This document shows, in pieces, positions 15,696-23,261 of a stretch of 45,984 nt of DNA; the first letter of the stretch is position 1; each line of letters begins with the position of its first letter. Under the pieces are notes generated by a model that did not search any database, was not told the origin of the DNA, and saw only the letters and a list, made by a program, of their open reading frames with translations. The stretch comes from Actinomycetes bacterium. Lineage in GTDB: Bacteria > Actinomycetota > Acidimicrobiia > Acidimicrobiales > SZUA-35. The translations under genes were made by a program, and so were the position numbers. The stretch spans positions 1 to 45,984 of the forward strand of contig JAJRQY010000134.1 in the NCBI GenBank assembly GCA_024280015.1, in the 5' to 3' direction.

Positions 15696-17132
15696 TTGAC
15701 TGATGTGATCGTTATTGGGGCCGGGGCCGCTGGGTTGGCGGCGGTCCGTGAAGCGAAACGACGGGACGCGTCAGCTGTCCTGATTGCGGCCGAGGCCCCT
15801 GGTGGTGACTGCACGTTTACTGGCTGTGTGCCGTCCAAGACCTTGATTGAGTCAGCGGCCGTCGGAGCGTCTTATGAGGAGGCTTTTTCTCGTGCGAACC
15901 TCGTGGTGTCCGACATTGCCGCCACCGAGACCGCCGACACCATTCGACACGAAGGTATCGAGGTGATTGAAGGTTTCGGAACCCTCGTTGGCCCAGGACG
16001 GGTTGAGGTTGATGGACGTGTTCTTGAGGCAAAGGGCGTCGTGCTTGCCCTTGGTTCCCAACCAGCGGTGCCTCCCATTGATGGCCTTGAAGCGTTTCGA
16101 AGCAGCGTCAAGAGTGACACTCCCGGGGCCAGGCCGGAAGAAGATCCCCAGGTACTGACCAGTGACACCCTGTGGAGCCTCACGACAAAACCCAAGTCCA
16201 TGGCCATCATCGGTGCCGGCGCCATTGGTTGTGAGCTGGGTCTAGCCCTGTCTCGGTTGGGAGTTGAGGTCATCCTGATCGAAGGAGCCGACCGAGTCTT
16301 GCCGCTGGAAGAGCCAGCAGCATCGGCCATTATCGACCAGTCTCTGCGGGACAGTGGCGTTCGGGTGATTGTTGACCAGTTTGTCTCCAGTATCCAGACT
16401 GGCGGACTTATGACAGACGGCGAGACACGTAGCCGGCCGGATGCCGTTATTTCCTTGGCTGACGGATCGACGGTGGTTGTCGAACGAATTCTGATGGCCG
16501 CGGGACGGCGGCCGGTGACCAGTGGAGCGGGGGCAGTTGAGCTGGACAAGCGCGGCTTCATTATCACCGAGCCCAGCCTGGCTACGTCAATGGACCGGGT
16601 CTATGCCGCCGGAGACGCCACCGGGCGTGCCCCGTTTACTCATGCCGCCGATTCCATGGGACGGCTTGCTGTCTCCAACATTCTGCGTCGATTCGGCAGC
16701 AGTAGCTTCCGCAGTGAGCTGGTGCCAAAGGTGACCTATACCCACCCCGAAGTTGCTTCCATCGGTATTTCTGAGTCGGAGGCCGCTGGACTCAAAGGGT
16801 CCAGGGTTGCCGAGCTGCCTTTGAGCGAGCATGACCGGGCCCGAACCGCTGGCATCGAAAATGGCTACATCAAGATCATCGCCGCCCCCCGCAAGTTCGG
16901 AGGAAGCCTTGGTGGCGGCCGAATTGTTGGCGCCACCATTGTCGCTCCGCGGGCTGGTGAGATGATTTCGGAAATCAGCCTCATGATGCGGACCGATGCC
17001 ATGGTTGGTCGCTTGGCCCAAACCATGCATCCCTACCCTTCTTGGTCATACGGGCTCGCCAAGGCGGCTGGCCAGTTTTTCACTGAGGTCGAAGGGCGGG
17101 TCGCTCGACCAGCCAGTGCCAGTCACGGCTAG
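15696..17132 (+). CDS. FAD-dependent pyridine nucleotide-disulfide oxidoreductase (MerA/Lpd-like)
   Basis: 478-residue class I flavoprotein disulfide reductase. FAD-binding DVIVIGAGAAGLAAVREA is followed by the redox-active pair in GGDCTFTGCVPSKT (Cys39 and Cys44, CX4C), a second Rossmann motif AIIGAGAIGCELGLALSRLGVEV for NAD(P)H, VYAAGDAT for FAD, and a dimerisation domain from about residue 350. The C-terminal active-site motif reads MHPYPSWSYG, in place of the HxHPTxSE of true dihydrolipoamide dehydrogenase, so the protein belongs with the MerA-like group of unknown substrate. The start is uncertain: TTG at 15696 or GTG at 15705, both just after TAGGTA/TAGCGT hexamers. No pyruvate-dehydrogenase gene is nearby. 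Confidence 0.85.
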   Translation: MTDVIVIGAGAAGLAAVREAKRRDASAVLIAAEAPGGDCTFTGCVPSKTLIESAAVGASYEEAFSRANLVVSDIAATETADTIRHEGIEVIEGFGTLVGPGRVEVDGRVLEAKGVVLALGSQPAVPPIDGLEAFRSSVKSDTPGARPEEDPQVLTSDTLWSLTTKPKSMAIIGAGAIGCELGLALSRLGVEVILIEGADRVLPLEEPAASAIIDQSLRDSGVRVIVDQFVSSIQTGGLMTDGETRSRPDAVISLADGSTVVVERILMAAGRRPVTSGAGAVELDKRGFIITEPSLATSMDRVYAAGDATGRAPFTHAADSMGRLAVSNILRRFGSSSFRSELVPKVTYTHPEVASIGISESEAAGLKGSRVAELPLSEHDRARTAGIENGYIKIIAAPRKFGGSLGGGRIVGATIVAPRAGEMISEISLMMRTDAMVGRLAQTMHPYPSWSYGLAKAAGQFFTEVEGRVARPASASHG

Positions 17133-17237
17133 ATAAATCGCTCACTTCAGTTCGCCAGACGGGGCGGTTCGGGTGTCGTTCATGAACTCAATCGGACTCC
17201 TGGGGAACAGAATCTATGAACCGAGGGTTTCGTTTCC

Positions 17238-18512
17238 ATGGTCCCACGAGTGCTCGCCCGATCTCTTGCCCTAGCCGCATCACTCTCCTTGCTGGCCGCC
17301 GCCTGCTCCTCCTCTGACGACGCAACATCGTCGGGGGAGGACGCGGTAGTAGCCGACGGTGATGCATCGTCATCTGGATCTGACAATGCCGGAACACCTG
17401 CCGCGGCTCGCCCCGATCCAGCCGACCCAGCATCCTTTGATGCCGAACCCGTCGGTTCAGCTCTGCGAGGCGATCGTGACAATCCTGGTTTCCCTGATCC
17501 GCTGATTGACCCGGATGACATCCAGAGTGGTGGACCACCACCCGACGGCATCCCTCCGATTGACAATCCGGTGTTCGCTTCCGTCAGCGATACCGACTAT
17601 GTAAGTGATCAGGAAGCGGTCGTGGTTGTCGAGATCAACGGCGATGCCCGGGCATACCCGGTCCAAGTCTTGATCTGGCACGAGATCGTGAACGACACCG
17701 TTGGTGATGAACCAGTGACGGTGACCTTCTGCCCGCTCTGCAACTCGGCCCTGGTCTTCAAGCGTCAGTTCGGATCAAGGCTGTTGGACTTCGGTACCTC
17801 CGGTGAGCTCTATCAGTCGGCCCTGGTGATGTATGACCGCCAGACGGAGTCTCTGTGGGCCCACTTCACCGGCGAAGGCGTTGTCGGCCACTATGCCGGA
17901 GCGCAATTGGAGCTGATCCCCGCTCAAACCTTGTCCTATGGCGACTTTGCCGAGCGGTACCCCGATGGTCAAGTCCTGACAACTGACACTGGCTTCAACC
18001 GAAGCTATGGACTCAATCCCTATGTTGGCTATGACGATGAGGCGACCGATCCCATTGGTGCTTTCATCTCCCAAGACATTGATGATCGCCTTCCGTCCAA
18101 GACTCGGATGGTTGGGGTGTTGGCCCCCTCCGGCCCGTTCTCACTAACCCTCGCCGACCTGAGTGTCGACGGTGTCTATCACCGTGAGAGCTCCGGTGAT
18201 GCTGGAGACGTTGTCGTCTTTCACCAGTCTGGGCTTAGCTCGGCCCTGGACTCCAGCGAGATCGATGAAGGCCGAGACATCGGCCAGACCGGGGCCTTCC
18301 TGGCTGAAGCCGAAGATGGTACGGCTCTAACCTTCTCCGCATCTGGGGATGGGGAGACATTCACCGATGCCGAGACTGGTTCGACCTGGACGGTTACCGG
18401 CGATGCCATTGCTGGTGATCTGGAAGGTCAACGCCTGGAGGCGGTGCCTCATCTGGACACCTTCTGGTTTGCCTGGTCCACCTATCGTCCCGAGGCTGTT
18501 CTCGTCCAGTAG
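17238..18512 (+). CDS. DUF3179 domain lipoprotein
   Basis: 424-residue predicted lipoprotein. The signal peptide SLALAASLSLLAAACSSSDD ends in a lipobox (LAAC), followed by an acidic Ser/Asp-rich linker to about residue 75. The rest matches DUF3179: GDARAYPVQVLIWHEIVND, VTFCPLCNSALVF with a CPLC pair, DFGTSGELYQSALVMYDRQTESLW, and LSYGDFAERYPDGQVL. The Cys pair in a WH..CPLC setting suggests metal or redox binding at the outer membrane face, but the function is not known. GAGGG ten bases upstream of the ATG is a plausible ribosome site. It ends in a strong hairpin and converges on leuA. Confidence 0.88.
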   Translation: MVPRVLARSLALAASLSLLAAACSSSDDATSSGEDAVVADGDASSSGSDNAGTPAAARPDPADPASFDAEPVGSALRGDRDNPGFPDPLIDPDDIQSGGPPPDGIPPIDNPVFASVSDTDYVSDQEAVVVVEINGDARAYPVQVLIWHEIVNDTVGDEPVTVTFCPLCNSALVFKRQFGSRLLDFGTSGELYQSALVMYDRQTESLWAHFTGEGVVGHYAGAQLELIPAQTLSYGDFAERYPDGQVLTTDTGFNRSYGLNPYVGYDDEATDPIGAFISQDIDDRLPSKTRMVGVLAPSGPFSLTLADLSVDGVYHRESSGDAGDVVVFHQSGLSSALDSSEIDEGRDIGQTGAFLAEAEDGTALTFSASGDGETFTDAETGSTWTVTGDAIAGDLEGQRLEAVPHLDTFWFAWSTYRPEAVLVQ

Positions 18513-18542
18513 TGGTCTGGCTGAGCAACTTGGCCAGACCAC
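18512..18542 (+). terminator. Hairpin terminator of the DUF3179 gene
   Basis: A perfect 10-bp stem, GTGGTCTGGC (18512-18521) with GCCAGACCAC (18533-18542), overlaps the TAG stop by one base. It is GC-rich with no strong T-run afterwards, so termination may be assisted. Confidence 0.6.
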
Positions 18543-18550
18543 CCTGCTTT

Positions 18551-18609
18551 GCGGTGCTGATCCCTCCCCGACCTGTTTGTGCGGTATCGGGTTGAGGCAT
18601 CAGCACCGC
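18551..18609. terminator. Large imperfect palindrome between convergent genes
   Basis: GCGGTGCTGAT (18551-18561) pairs with ATCAGCACCGC (18599-18609); after one mismatch the stem continues with CCTC/GAGG and, past a 2-nt bulge, CCCGA/TCGGG, for about 20 paired bases around a ~14-nt loop. It lies between the 3' ends of the DUF3179 gene and leuA, and is symmetrical enough to act on both transcripts. No T-run follows on either strand, so it may protect 3' ends or be a dispersed repeat instead of a classical terminator. Confidence 0.55.
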
Positions 18610-18658
18610 TCAAGAAGCGGGTTTGCCTGGCTCGTGGTGCCGAGCGAGCGGCGCTGAG

Positions 18659-20365
18659 CTAGTTGTGGGCCCGGTTGAGGGCAGAGACCATGGCCCGAAG
18701 CGATGCGGCAACGATGTCGGTGTGGATACCGGTGCCCCAAATCTCCTTGTCGCCAACCTTGAGCTCCACATAGCAGGCGGCTCGGGCATCGGCGCCAGTG
18801 CCGATTGCGTGCTCATGGTAGGAAAGCAGCCGGAAATCAATGTCCATAGCCGAACGTAAGGCGTTGGCGAATGCTTCGATTGAACCGTTGCCTTCGCCAT
18901 GGATGGTGTGCTCGGATCCATCAACCATGATGATGGCTTCCATCGTTGCTCGATCCTGGCCAGAAGCGTTCTGGCTGGAGGAGAACGAGACCAGGTCATA
19001 GGGCTTGTCCAACGTCAGGTAATGGGACTCGAATACTTCCCAAATATCGGCGGCGCTAACTTCCTTGCCCGTCGTGTCGGTGATGTGCTGCACAATCCGG
19101 GTGAATTCGATTTGCAACCGACGAGGGAGATCCAGTTCTTGCTCAGTCTTGAGCAAGAACGCCACTCCACCCTTGCCCGACTGGGAGTTCACACGAATGA
19201 TGTCTTCGTAGGTCCGGCCAACGTCTTGAGGGTCGATTGGCAGGTAGGGGACTTCCCACAGGGTCTGGCCCGTGGCCTCCATGGCGTCAAAGCCCTTCTT
19301 GATGGCGTCCTGATGCGAGCCGCTGAAGGCGGTATACACCAAGTCGCCAGCATAGGGATGACGAGGATGTACCGGCAGTTGGTTGCAGTGTTCAGCAATG
19401 CGCCGGGCTTCGTTGATGTCGGTGAGGTCCAGTCCCGGGTCAACGCCCTGGCTGTACAGGTTAAGGGCCAGGGTGACAAGGTCGACGTTGCCGGTCCGTT
19501 CGCCGTTGCCGAACAGGGTGCCTTCCACCCGGTCGGCTCCCGCCATCACACCAAGTTCGGCGGCAGCCACTCCGGTTCCTCGGTCATTGTGTGGGTGGAG
19601 TGAGATGATGGCGGCGTCACGATCCTTGATGTTCTGATCGAACCACTGGATCATGTCGGCATAAATGTTGGCGGTGCTGACCTCGACTGTTGCTGGCAGA
19701 TTCAGGATCAGGGGATTGTCCGTCGTCGCAGCAAAGACATCCATCATCTCTTCACAGATCTGCTTGGCAAAGGGAAGCTCGGTATTGGTGAAGCTCTCCG
19801 GAGAGTACTCATAGCGAATTCTGGTGTCAGGGATCTGGTCTTGGGCAGCAACGCAAAGTGCGGCGCCCTTGACCGCTATGTCAATGATGCCAGCCTCGTC
19901 CAGCCCAAAGACCACTCTTCGTTGCACGGTCGAGGTGGAGTTGTAGAGGTGAACAATGGCCTGCTTACAACCTTGCAGGCTTTCATAGGTCCGCTCGATG
20001 AGTTCAGGCCGTGCCTGGGTCAGAACCTGGATGGTCACATTGTCAGGGATGGCACCATCGGCGATGATCTGACGTACGAAGTCAAAGTCGGTGTCAGAAG
20101 CTGAGGGGAAACCAACCTCGATTTCGGAGAAGCCGATACGAACGAGTTCTTCGAACAACATTCGCTTGCGGTCATAATCCATGGGCTCGATGAGCGCTTG
20201 ATTGCCATCTCGGAGGTCAACCGAGCACCAGAGTGGGGCGCTGGTGTTGGTGGCGGCTGGCCAGGTCCGATCGATATCGACCTGGGGGAATGCTTGATAC
20301 TTCTGGATTGGCAGCTTGTTTGGCTTGTTATTTCGGGAAATCAAATTGCGTGAATTGCTGGACAT
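18659..20365 (-). CDS. leuA: 2-isopropylmalate synthase (long form)
   Basis: 568-residue LeuA, the first committed enzyme of leucine synthesis, condensing acetyl-CoA with 2-ketoisovalerate. This is the long actinobacterial form: an N-terminal arm (NKLPIQKYQAFPQVDIDRTWP), the HMGL-like barrel with WCSVDLRDGNQALIEPMD, IEVGFPSASDTDFDFVR, SLHPHNDRGTGVAAAELG and GNGERTGNVDLVTLALNLY, and a C-terminal LeuA allosteric domain (about 430-568) that binds leucine. The ATG has GGAG at a 5-6 nt spacing. A 5' leader of about 110 nt encodes a leucine-rich peptide (20431-20478), so expression is likely attenuated by leucine supply as well as by feedback. Confidence 0.97.
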   Translation of the reverse strand: MSSNSRNLISRNNKPNKLPIQKYQAFPQVDIDRTWPAATNTSAPLWCSVDLRDGNQALIEPMDYDRKRMLFEELVRIGFSEIEVGFPSASDTDFDFVRQIIADGAIPDNVTIQVLTQARPELIERTYESLQGCKQAIVHLYNSTSTVQRRVVFGLDEAGIIDIAVKGAALCVAAQDQIPDTRIRYEYSPESFTNTELPFAKQICEEMMDVFAATTDNPLILNLPATVEVSTANIYADMIQWFDQNIKDRDAAIISLHPHNDRGTGVAAAELGVMAGADRVEGTLFGNGERTGNVDLVTLALNLYSQGVDPGLDLTDINEARRIAEHCNQLPVHPRHPYAGDLVYTAFSGSHQDAIKKGFDAMEATGQTLWEVPYLPIDPQDVGRTYEDIIRVNSQSGKGGVAFLLKTEQELDLPRRLQIEFTRIVQHITDTTGKEVSAADIWEVFESHYLTLDKPYDLVSFSSSQNASGQDRATMEAIIMVDGSEHTIHGEGNGSIEAFANALRSAMDIDFRLLSYHEHAIGTGADARAACYVELKVGDKEIWGTGIHTDIVAASLRAMVSALNRAHN

Positions 20366-20380
20366 GACTCTCCAATACTC

Positions 20381-20466
20381 CTACTCGATTTTCGAACTCT
20401 GACGACTTACTGGAAGCCCGACGCGCCTGATTAGGCGGCCGGGTACATAAGTCGGAGGTCGAGTAG
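20381..20466 (-). promoter_or_regulatory. leuA leader attenuator pairing
   Basis: On the leuA strand, CTACTCGA inside the Leu-codon run (20466-20459) is perfectly complementary to TCGAGTAG (20388-20381), 15 nt before the leuA ATG. A 3-nt bulge extends the pairing to ten bases (leader TCCTA...CTCGA with TCGAGTAGGA). A small hairpin, CGCCT-loop-AGGCG (20424-20437), contains the leader stop codon in its loop. A ribosome stalled on the Leu codons would mask one arm and free the leuA translation start region. The leucine-responsive mechanism is inference from the complementarity. Confidence 0.6.
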
Positions 20467-20478
20467 TAGGAAACGCAT
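20431..20478 (-). CDS. leuL: Leucine-rich leader peptide of leuA
   Basis: Fifteen codons reading MRFLLLDLRLMYPAA then TAA. Five of fifteen residues are leucine, with a run CTA CTA CTC then CTC and CTT. It lies in the leuA 5' leader on the same strand, ends 65 nt before leuA, and the Leu-codon run is complementary to the region before the leuA start. The ATG is 8 nt after TACTCT (20492-20487), so it is probably leaderless, with transcription starting at about the first codon. Translated Leu leaders before leuA are known from other actinobacteria, which supports the call. Confidence 0.75.
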   Translation of the reverse strand: MRFLLLDLRLMYPAA

Positions 20479-20486
20479 TGCTGGAA

Positions 20487-20492
20487 AGAGTA
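20487..20492 (-). promoter_or_regulatory. -10 hexamer of the leuL-leuA promoter
   Basis: TACTCT on the minus strand, 8 nt before the leader peptide ATG at 20478; identical to the trpF hexamer. It places the 5' end of the leuA message at the leader peptide itself. Confidence 0.55.
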
Positions 20493-20624
20493 GCCGATCA
20501 ATCTGGTTGTTGTGCTGATCTGAGTTAGAGAGCCGTGAGTATTGATGCACCTAGAAGAAGTATCGGCGCCGAACTTGCACTATCCAGCTCGCGGCGTTGG
20601 TGGCGGTGAGGAGGAGGGCTGGAC

Positions 20625-20900
20625 TTAGGAGTCTGTCTCGAACTCACCCTTGGCTACTCGCTCACCGAAGGTATGCAGTCCGGCCAGTACCTCAGGATCA
20701 ACGCTGAGCTGCTTGGCCGACAGGCTGTCCTTGATACGAGAATAGAGGGTCGCTTCGGGGGCGCAAATTGCGCAGTCGCTGAGGTGGCTGGCGACTTCTC
20801 TTGCCGTCTCTTCGTCGACGACACCATCGAGGTATCCCTGAAGGACCTCCATGATTTCATCACAGTTCATGCCCTTGTTGCGTCGGAGGAACTTGATCAT
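20625..20900 (-). CDS. Zinc-binding anti-sigma factor (RsrA-like, mycothiol system)
   Basis: 91-residue cytoplasmic anti-sigma factor with the ZAS motif HLSDCAIC (H-x3-C-x2-C) preceded by MNCDEIMEVLQGYLDGVVDEE, the pattern of RsrA/RshA. In that family zinc binding holds the ECF sigma factor inactive, and disulfide stress oxidises the cysteines and releases it. The ATG overlaps the sigma-factor stop (ATGA), the usual arrangement for a cognate pair. A second start at MNCDEI, eleven residues in, is possible. Confidence 0.9.
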   Translation of the reverse strand: MIKFLRRNKGMNCDEIMEVLQGYLDGVVDEETAREVASHLSDCAICAPEATLYSRIKDSLSAKQLSVDPEVLAGLHTFGERVAKGEFETDS

Positions 20901-21538
20901 GACTGGTCCTCTGTCGAATTGGATTGCTCGGCTCGGAAGGCTCCAGATACATCGAGTCCTTTGGATCCAATGTGCTCACGGATTCGTTTTCGGCCCCGGT
21001 GGAGTCTGCTCATGACCGTTCCAACCGGAATGCCGAGAAGGTCGGCGGCCTGTTGGTATGGCAGCCCATTGATGTCGACCAATTCGACCACTGCGCGGAA
21101 CTTCTCCGGCAGGTCAGCGAATGCCTCATCAATAACGGCGTCGAACATGGGGTCGATGACCTGATCCTCTGGGCCGTCCAGGTCGGCGAAGTCCAGGGAC
21201 CGTTCGAAGGTGAGGTCCGGGTCATCCAAGAGGTCAGGCTTCTTTTTACGAGCCCGATTGAGGTTGGCGTTTCGCATGATGGTGAGAAGCCATGCTCGGG
21301 GATATCGGCCGTCGAACCGATCGATGGCTCGGAAAGCGCGGAGCATGGTGTCTTGCACCAGGTCATCGGCATCGGCCTTGTTTCGGGTCAGGGACCAGGC
21401 CGTGCGATAGAGGATGTCGACTTCAGGCATGACGTAGCGCTCGAAGGCGTCACCGCTCTGAGTCTGGGAGATCGACTTGGGCTCCATCAGGCTGACCATG
21501 CAGAACGGAACCGGCGAGAGGCCTGACTCATTCCGCAT
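20897..21538 (-). CDS. ECF RNA polymerase sigma factor (SigR/SigH-like)
   Basis: About 213 residues. Region 2 includes FERYVMPEVDILYRTAWSLTRNKADADDLVQDTMLRAFRAIDRFDG and YPRAWLLTIMRNANLNRARKKKP; region 4 includes ALADLPEKFRAVVELVDINGLPYQQAADLLGIPVGTVMSRLHRGRKRIREHI in slightly altered form. The sequence and the adjacent RsrA-like gene indicate the thiol-oxidative-stress group. The reading frame stays open 86 codons further upstream with composition unlike a protein, so the ATG at 21538 (MRNESGL) or 21487 (MEPKS) is the likely start. Divergent from the truncated globin, which may be co-regulated. Confidence 0.92.
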   Translation of the reverse strand: MRNESGLSPVPFCMVSLMEPKSISQTQSGDAFERYVMPEVDILYRTAWSLTRNKADADDLVQDTMLRAFRAIDRFDGRYPRAWLLTIMRNANLNRARKKKPDLLDDPDLTFERSLDFADLDGPEDQVIDPMFDAVIDEAFADLPEKFRAVVELVDINGLPYQQAADLLGIPVGTVMSRLHRGRKRIREHIGSKGLDVSGAFRAEQSNSTEDQS

Positions 21539-21663
21539 GAACTCGTTCTGCTGATTATCACGTCGACATCTTGTCATGCCTGGCCCCCGTCGTCTCGTCA
21601 TCGGACCAAGAACCTGTCGTCGCGAACGAGCTGAGAACTCGGTCAGGAATCGGACCGAGCACG

Positions 21664-21669
21664 TAGCCT
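21664..21669 (+). promoter_or_regulatory. -10 hexamer of leaderless globin promoter
   Basis: TAGCCT followed by a 6-nt spacer and the ATG at 21676; no Shine-Dalgarno is present. Confidence 0.6.
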
Positions 21670-21675
21670 TGGAAC

Positions 21676-22104
21676 ATGACTGATGAGGCTGAGCAGACCC
21701 AAGCTGAAGGAACAACCCTGTATGAAGCTGTAGGTGGCGACCAATACTTCGTCGCCTTGATCGATCGCTTCTTTGACGATGTGGAGGGAAATCCACTTAT
21801 TCGGGACATGTATCCAAAGAATCTGAAGGAGTCCCGATTTCGGACCTGGTCGTTTCTGGCCCAGTACTGGGGCGGCCCTCAGACCTATAGCGACAAGCGT
21901 GGCCACCCGCGGTTGCGAATGCGTCATATGCCCTTCCAGATCGGGTCAGCCGAGCGAGATGACTGGTTCGCCCTCATGAAGACGGCGGTAGCTGAAACCC
22001 CGCTACCTGCTGGGCTTCCGGCCGAAGCAGCAATCGAGATTCGTGGTATGCAGGTGGACTATTTTGATCATGCGGCGACGGCAATGGTCAACCAGGACCG
22101 ATAG
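21676..22104 (+). CDS. glbO: Group II truncated haemoglobin
   Basis: 142-residue 2/2 globin of the TrHbO type. The key block LAQYWGGPQTYSDKRGHPRLRMRHMPFQIG contains the Tyr-Trp-Gly-Gly region, conserved Pro-rich turn and proximal RHMPF with the heme-ligand His typical of group II. It probably binds oxygen or detoxifies NO or peroxides with help from a reductase encoded elsewhere. The first ~10 residues (MTDEAEQTQAEG) are acidic and disordered. The start is supported by TAGCCT 6 nt upstream. It faces the ECF sigma gene, and both relate to oxidative stress, but shared control is inference. Confidence 0.93.
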   Translation: MTDEAEQTQAEGTTLYEAVGGDQYFVALIDRFFDDVEGNPLIRDMYPKNLKESRFRTWSFLAQYWGGPQTYSDKRGHPRLRMRHMPFQIGSAERDDWFALMKTAVAETPLPAGLPAEAAIEIRGMQVDYFDHAATAMVNQDR

Positions 22105-22109
22105 CAAAC

Positions 22110-22129
22110 TTCGGTCGATCTTGACCGAA
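22110..22129 (+). terminator. Hairpin after the globin gene
   Basis: A 7-bp stem TTCGGTC / GACCGAA around loop GATCTT, five bases after the stop codon. No T-run follows. Confidence 0.5.
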
Positions 22130-22298
22130 ACTCCGGGTGGTTCTGAGGCGTTGTAGTTCTCCGGACCAGACCGAAGGCCTCTTGGCTACAGGGATTGCCG
22201 CAAAGTATTCCTGGTAAATCCTTGACTTTGTCATTCACTTTGACTCAACTTTCATCGATGTACCCGATTGGCGGGATACGAACGAAGAGGAGTTCGCC

Positions 22299-22577
22299 AT
22301 GAACAAGACTGAACTGATTGATGCGGTCGCAGCAGGCGCCGAGGTTTCCAAGAAGGACGCCGGAGCTGTTATTGATTCCATGTTTGCTGTCGTGATGCAG
22401 AGCGTTGCTCGGGGCGAGAAGGTTTCGATTCCGGGACTTATCGCTTTTGATCAGGTTGACCGCAAGGCCCGTAAGGGATTCAACCCACAGACCGGTGAGC
22501 CAATTCAGATTCCAGCATCCAAGGCCATCAAGGTCACCGCTGGTTCCAAGCTGAAGGCTGCAGCCAAGGGCAAGTAG
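22299..22577 (+). CDS. hup: HU-family DNA-binding protein
   Basis: 92-residue nucleoid protein: NKTELIDAVAAGAEVSKKDAGAVIDSMFAVVMQSVARGEKVSIPGLIAFDQVDRKARKGFNPQTGEPIQIPASKAIKVTAGSKLKAA, the full HU fold with the DNA-gripping beta arm (RKGFNPQTGEPIQIPA, including the intercalating Pro). It lacks the long Lys/Ala C-terminal tail of mycobacterial HupB. AGGAG eight bases before the ATG is a good ribosome site. The 190-nt AT-richer upstream region should hold a strong promoter. A stable hairpin follows at 22696. Confidence 0.97.
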   Translation: MNKTELIDAVAAGAEVSKKDAGAVIDSMFAVVMQSVARGEKVSIPGLIAFDQVDRKARKGFNPQTGEPIQIPASKAIKVTAGSKLKAAAKGK

Positions 22578-22695
22578 TACCGCTCTACCTGGGACGTATT
22601 GCTCGGCGAAAGTCGGGTTGCTGCGATCGTGAACTGGTGCTCGTTCGATCAATAGTTGATTCGATCAAGGTGCGTCTCAATCAAGAAATGTGAAC

Positions 22696-22725
22696 TGATG
22701 CCCCGGCCCTTGGGTCGGGGCATCA
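22696..22725 (+). terminator. Rho-independent-like terminator after hup
   Basis: TGATGCCCCG (22696-22705) pairs perfectly with CGGGGCATCA (22716-22725), and the inner CCC/GGG adds three pairs, making one of the strongest hairpins in the window. It lies 119 nt after the hup stop and 54 nt before fabZ. No long T-run follows. Confidence 0.6.
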
Positions 22726-22778
22726 GGGTTATCCAGATCAGAGTTAGCATCACTGGAGCTGACAAAAGGAAAGCGCCA

Positions 22779-23207
22779 ATGTCTGATCTGCCTCGTCCAA
22801 TCGATCTGCTGCCCCATCGCGACCCGTTTCTCTTAGTAGACGAGTTGACCGAGCTGGTGCCGGGCGAACGTGCGGTCGGAACCTGGACGATCACCGGTGA
22901 TGAGTACTTCTTCGCCGGTCACTTTCCTGGTCGGCCGACCCTGCCTGGAGTCCTGATGGTCGAGGCACTGGCTCAGGTCGGTGCGTGTGGTGCCCTGGCT
23001 GATGAGCGCTTTGCTGGCAAGTTGCCGTTGTTTGGTGGCGTGGACAAGGTCAAGTTCCGGCGCCAGGTTGTCCCTGGTGACGTCTTGACTCTCGAAGTGA
23101 CCTTCAAGCGCATGGGTAGCCGTGGCGGCCGGGGGACCGGCGTGGCCTCGGTGAACGGCGAGATCGCCTGCCAGGCCGAACTGATGCTTGTCCTCGTCGA
23201 CGTCTAG
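22779..23207 (+). CDS. fabZ: 3-hydroxyacyl-ACP dehydratase FabZ
   Basis: 142-residue hotdog-fold dehydratase of fatty-acid synthesis. Signatures: IDLLPHRDPFLLVDELTEL, AGHFPGRPTLPGVLMVEALAQVG with the catalytic His and Glu, and VKFRRQVVPGDVLTLEVT. The ATG at 22779 has AAAGGAA about 7 nt upstream and starts just before the conserved domain; a reading frame reaching back to 22656 would run through the hup terminator hairpin and is rejected. It is convergent with fabF, the end of the fabDHG-acpP-fabF operon, so the pathway genes cluster here on both strands. Confidence 0.95.
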   Translation: MSDLPRPIDLLPHRDPFLLVDELTELVPGERAVGTWTITGDEYFFAGHFPGRPTLPGVLMVEALAQVGACGALADERFAGKLPLFGGVDKVKFRRQVVPGDVLTLEVTFKRMGSRGGRGTGVASVNGEIACQAELMLVLVDV

Positions 23208-23261
23208 GGCCGGAAGGGGCAGCCTCATCCGCGCCAGGAGGCCGGGGCGAGGAAGTAGGAG

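Noticed and set aside
15696-17132. True dihydrolipoamide dehydrogenase (lpdA)
   Set aside because: The C-terminal HxHPTxSE motif is replaced by MHPYPSWSYG and no 2-oxoacid dehydrogenase genes are adjacent.
18899-19603. 234-codon open frame antisense to leuA
   Set aside because: Entirely inside leuA on the other strand and resembles no protein; shadow of a real gene.
22656-22778. N-terminal extension of fabZ
   Set aside because: The extension would be read through the strong hup hairpin and encodes nothing conserved; a good ribosome site lies before 22779.
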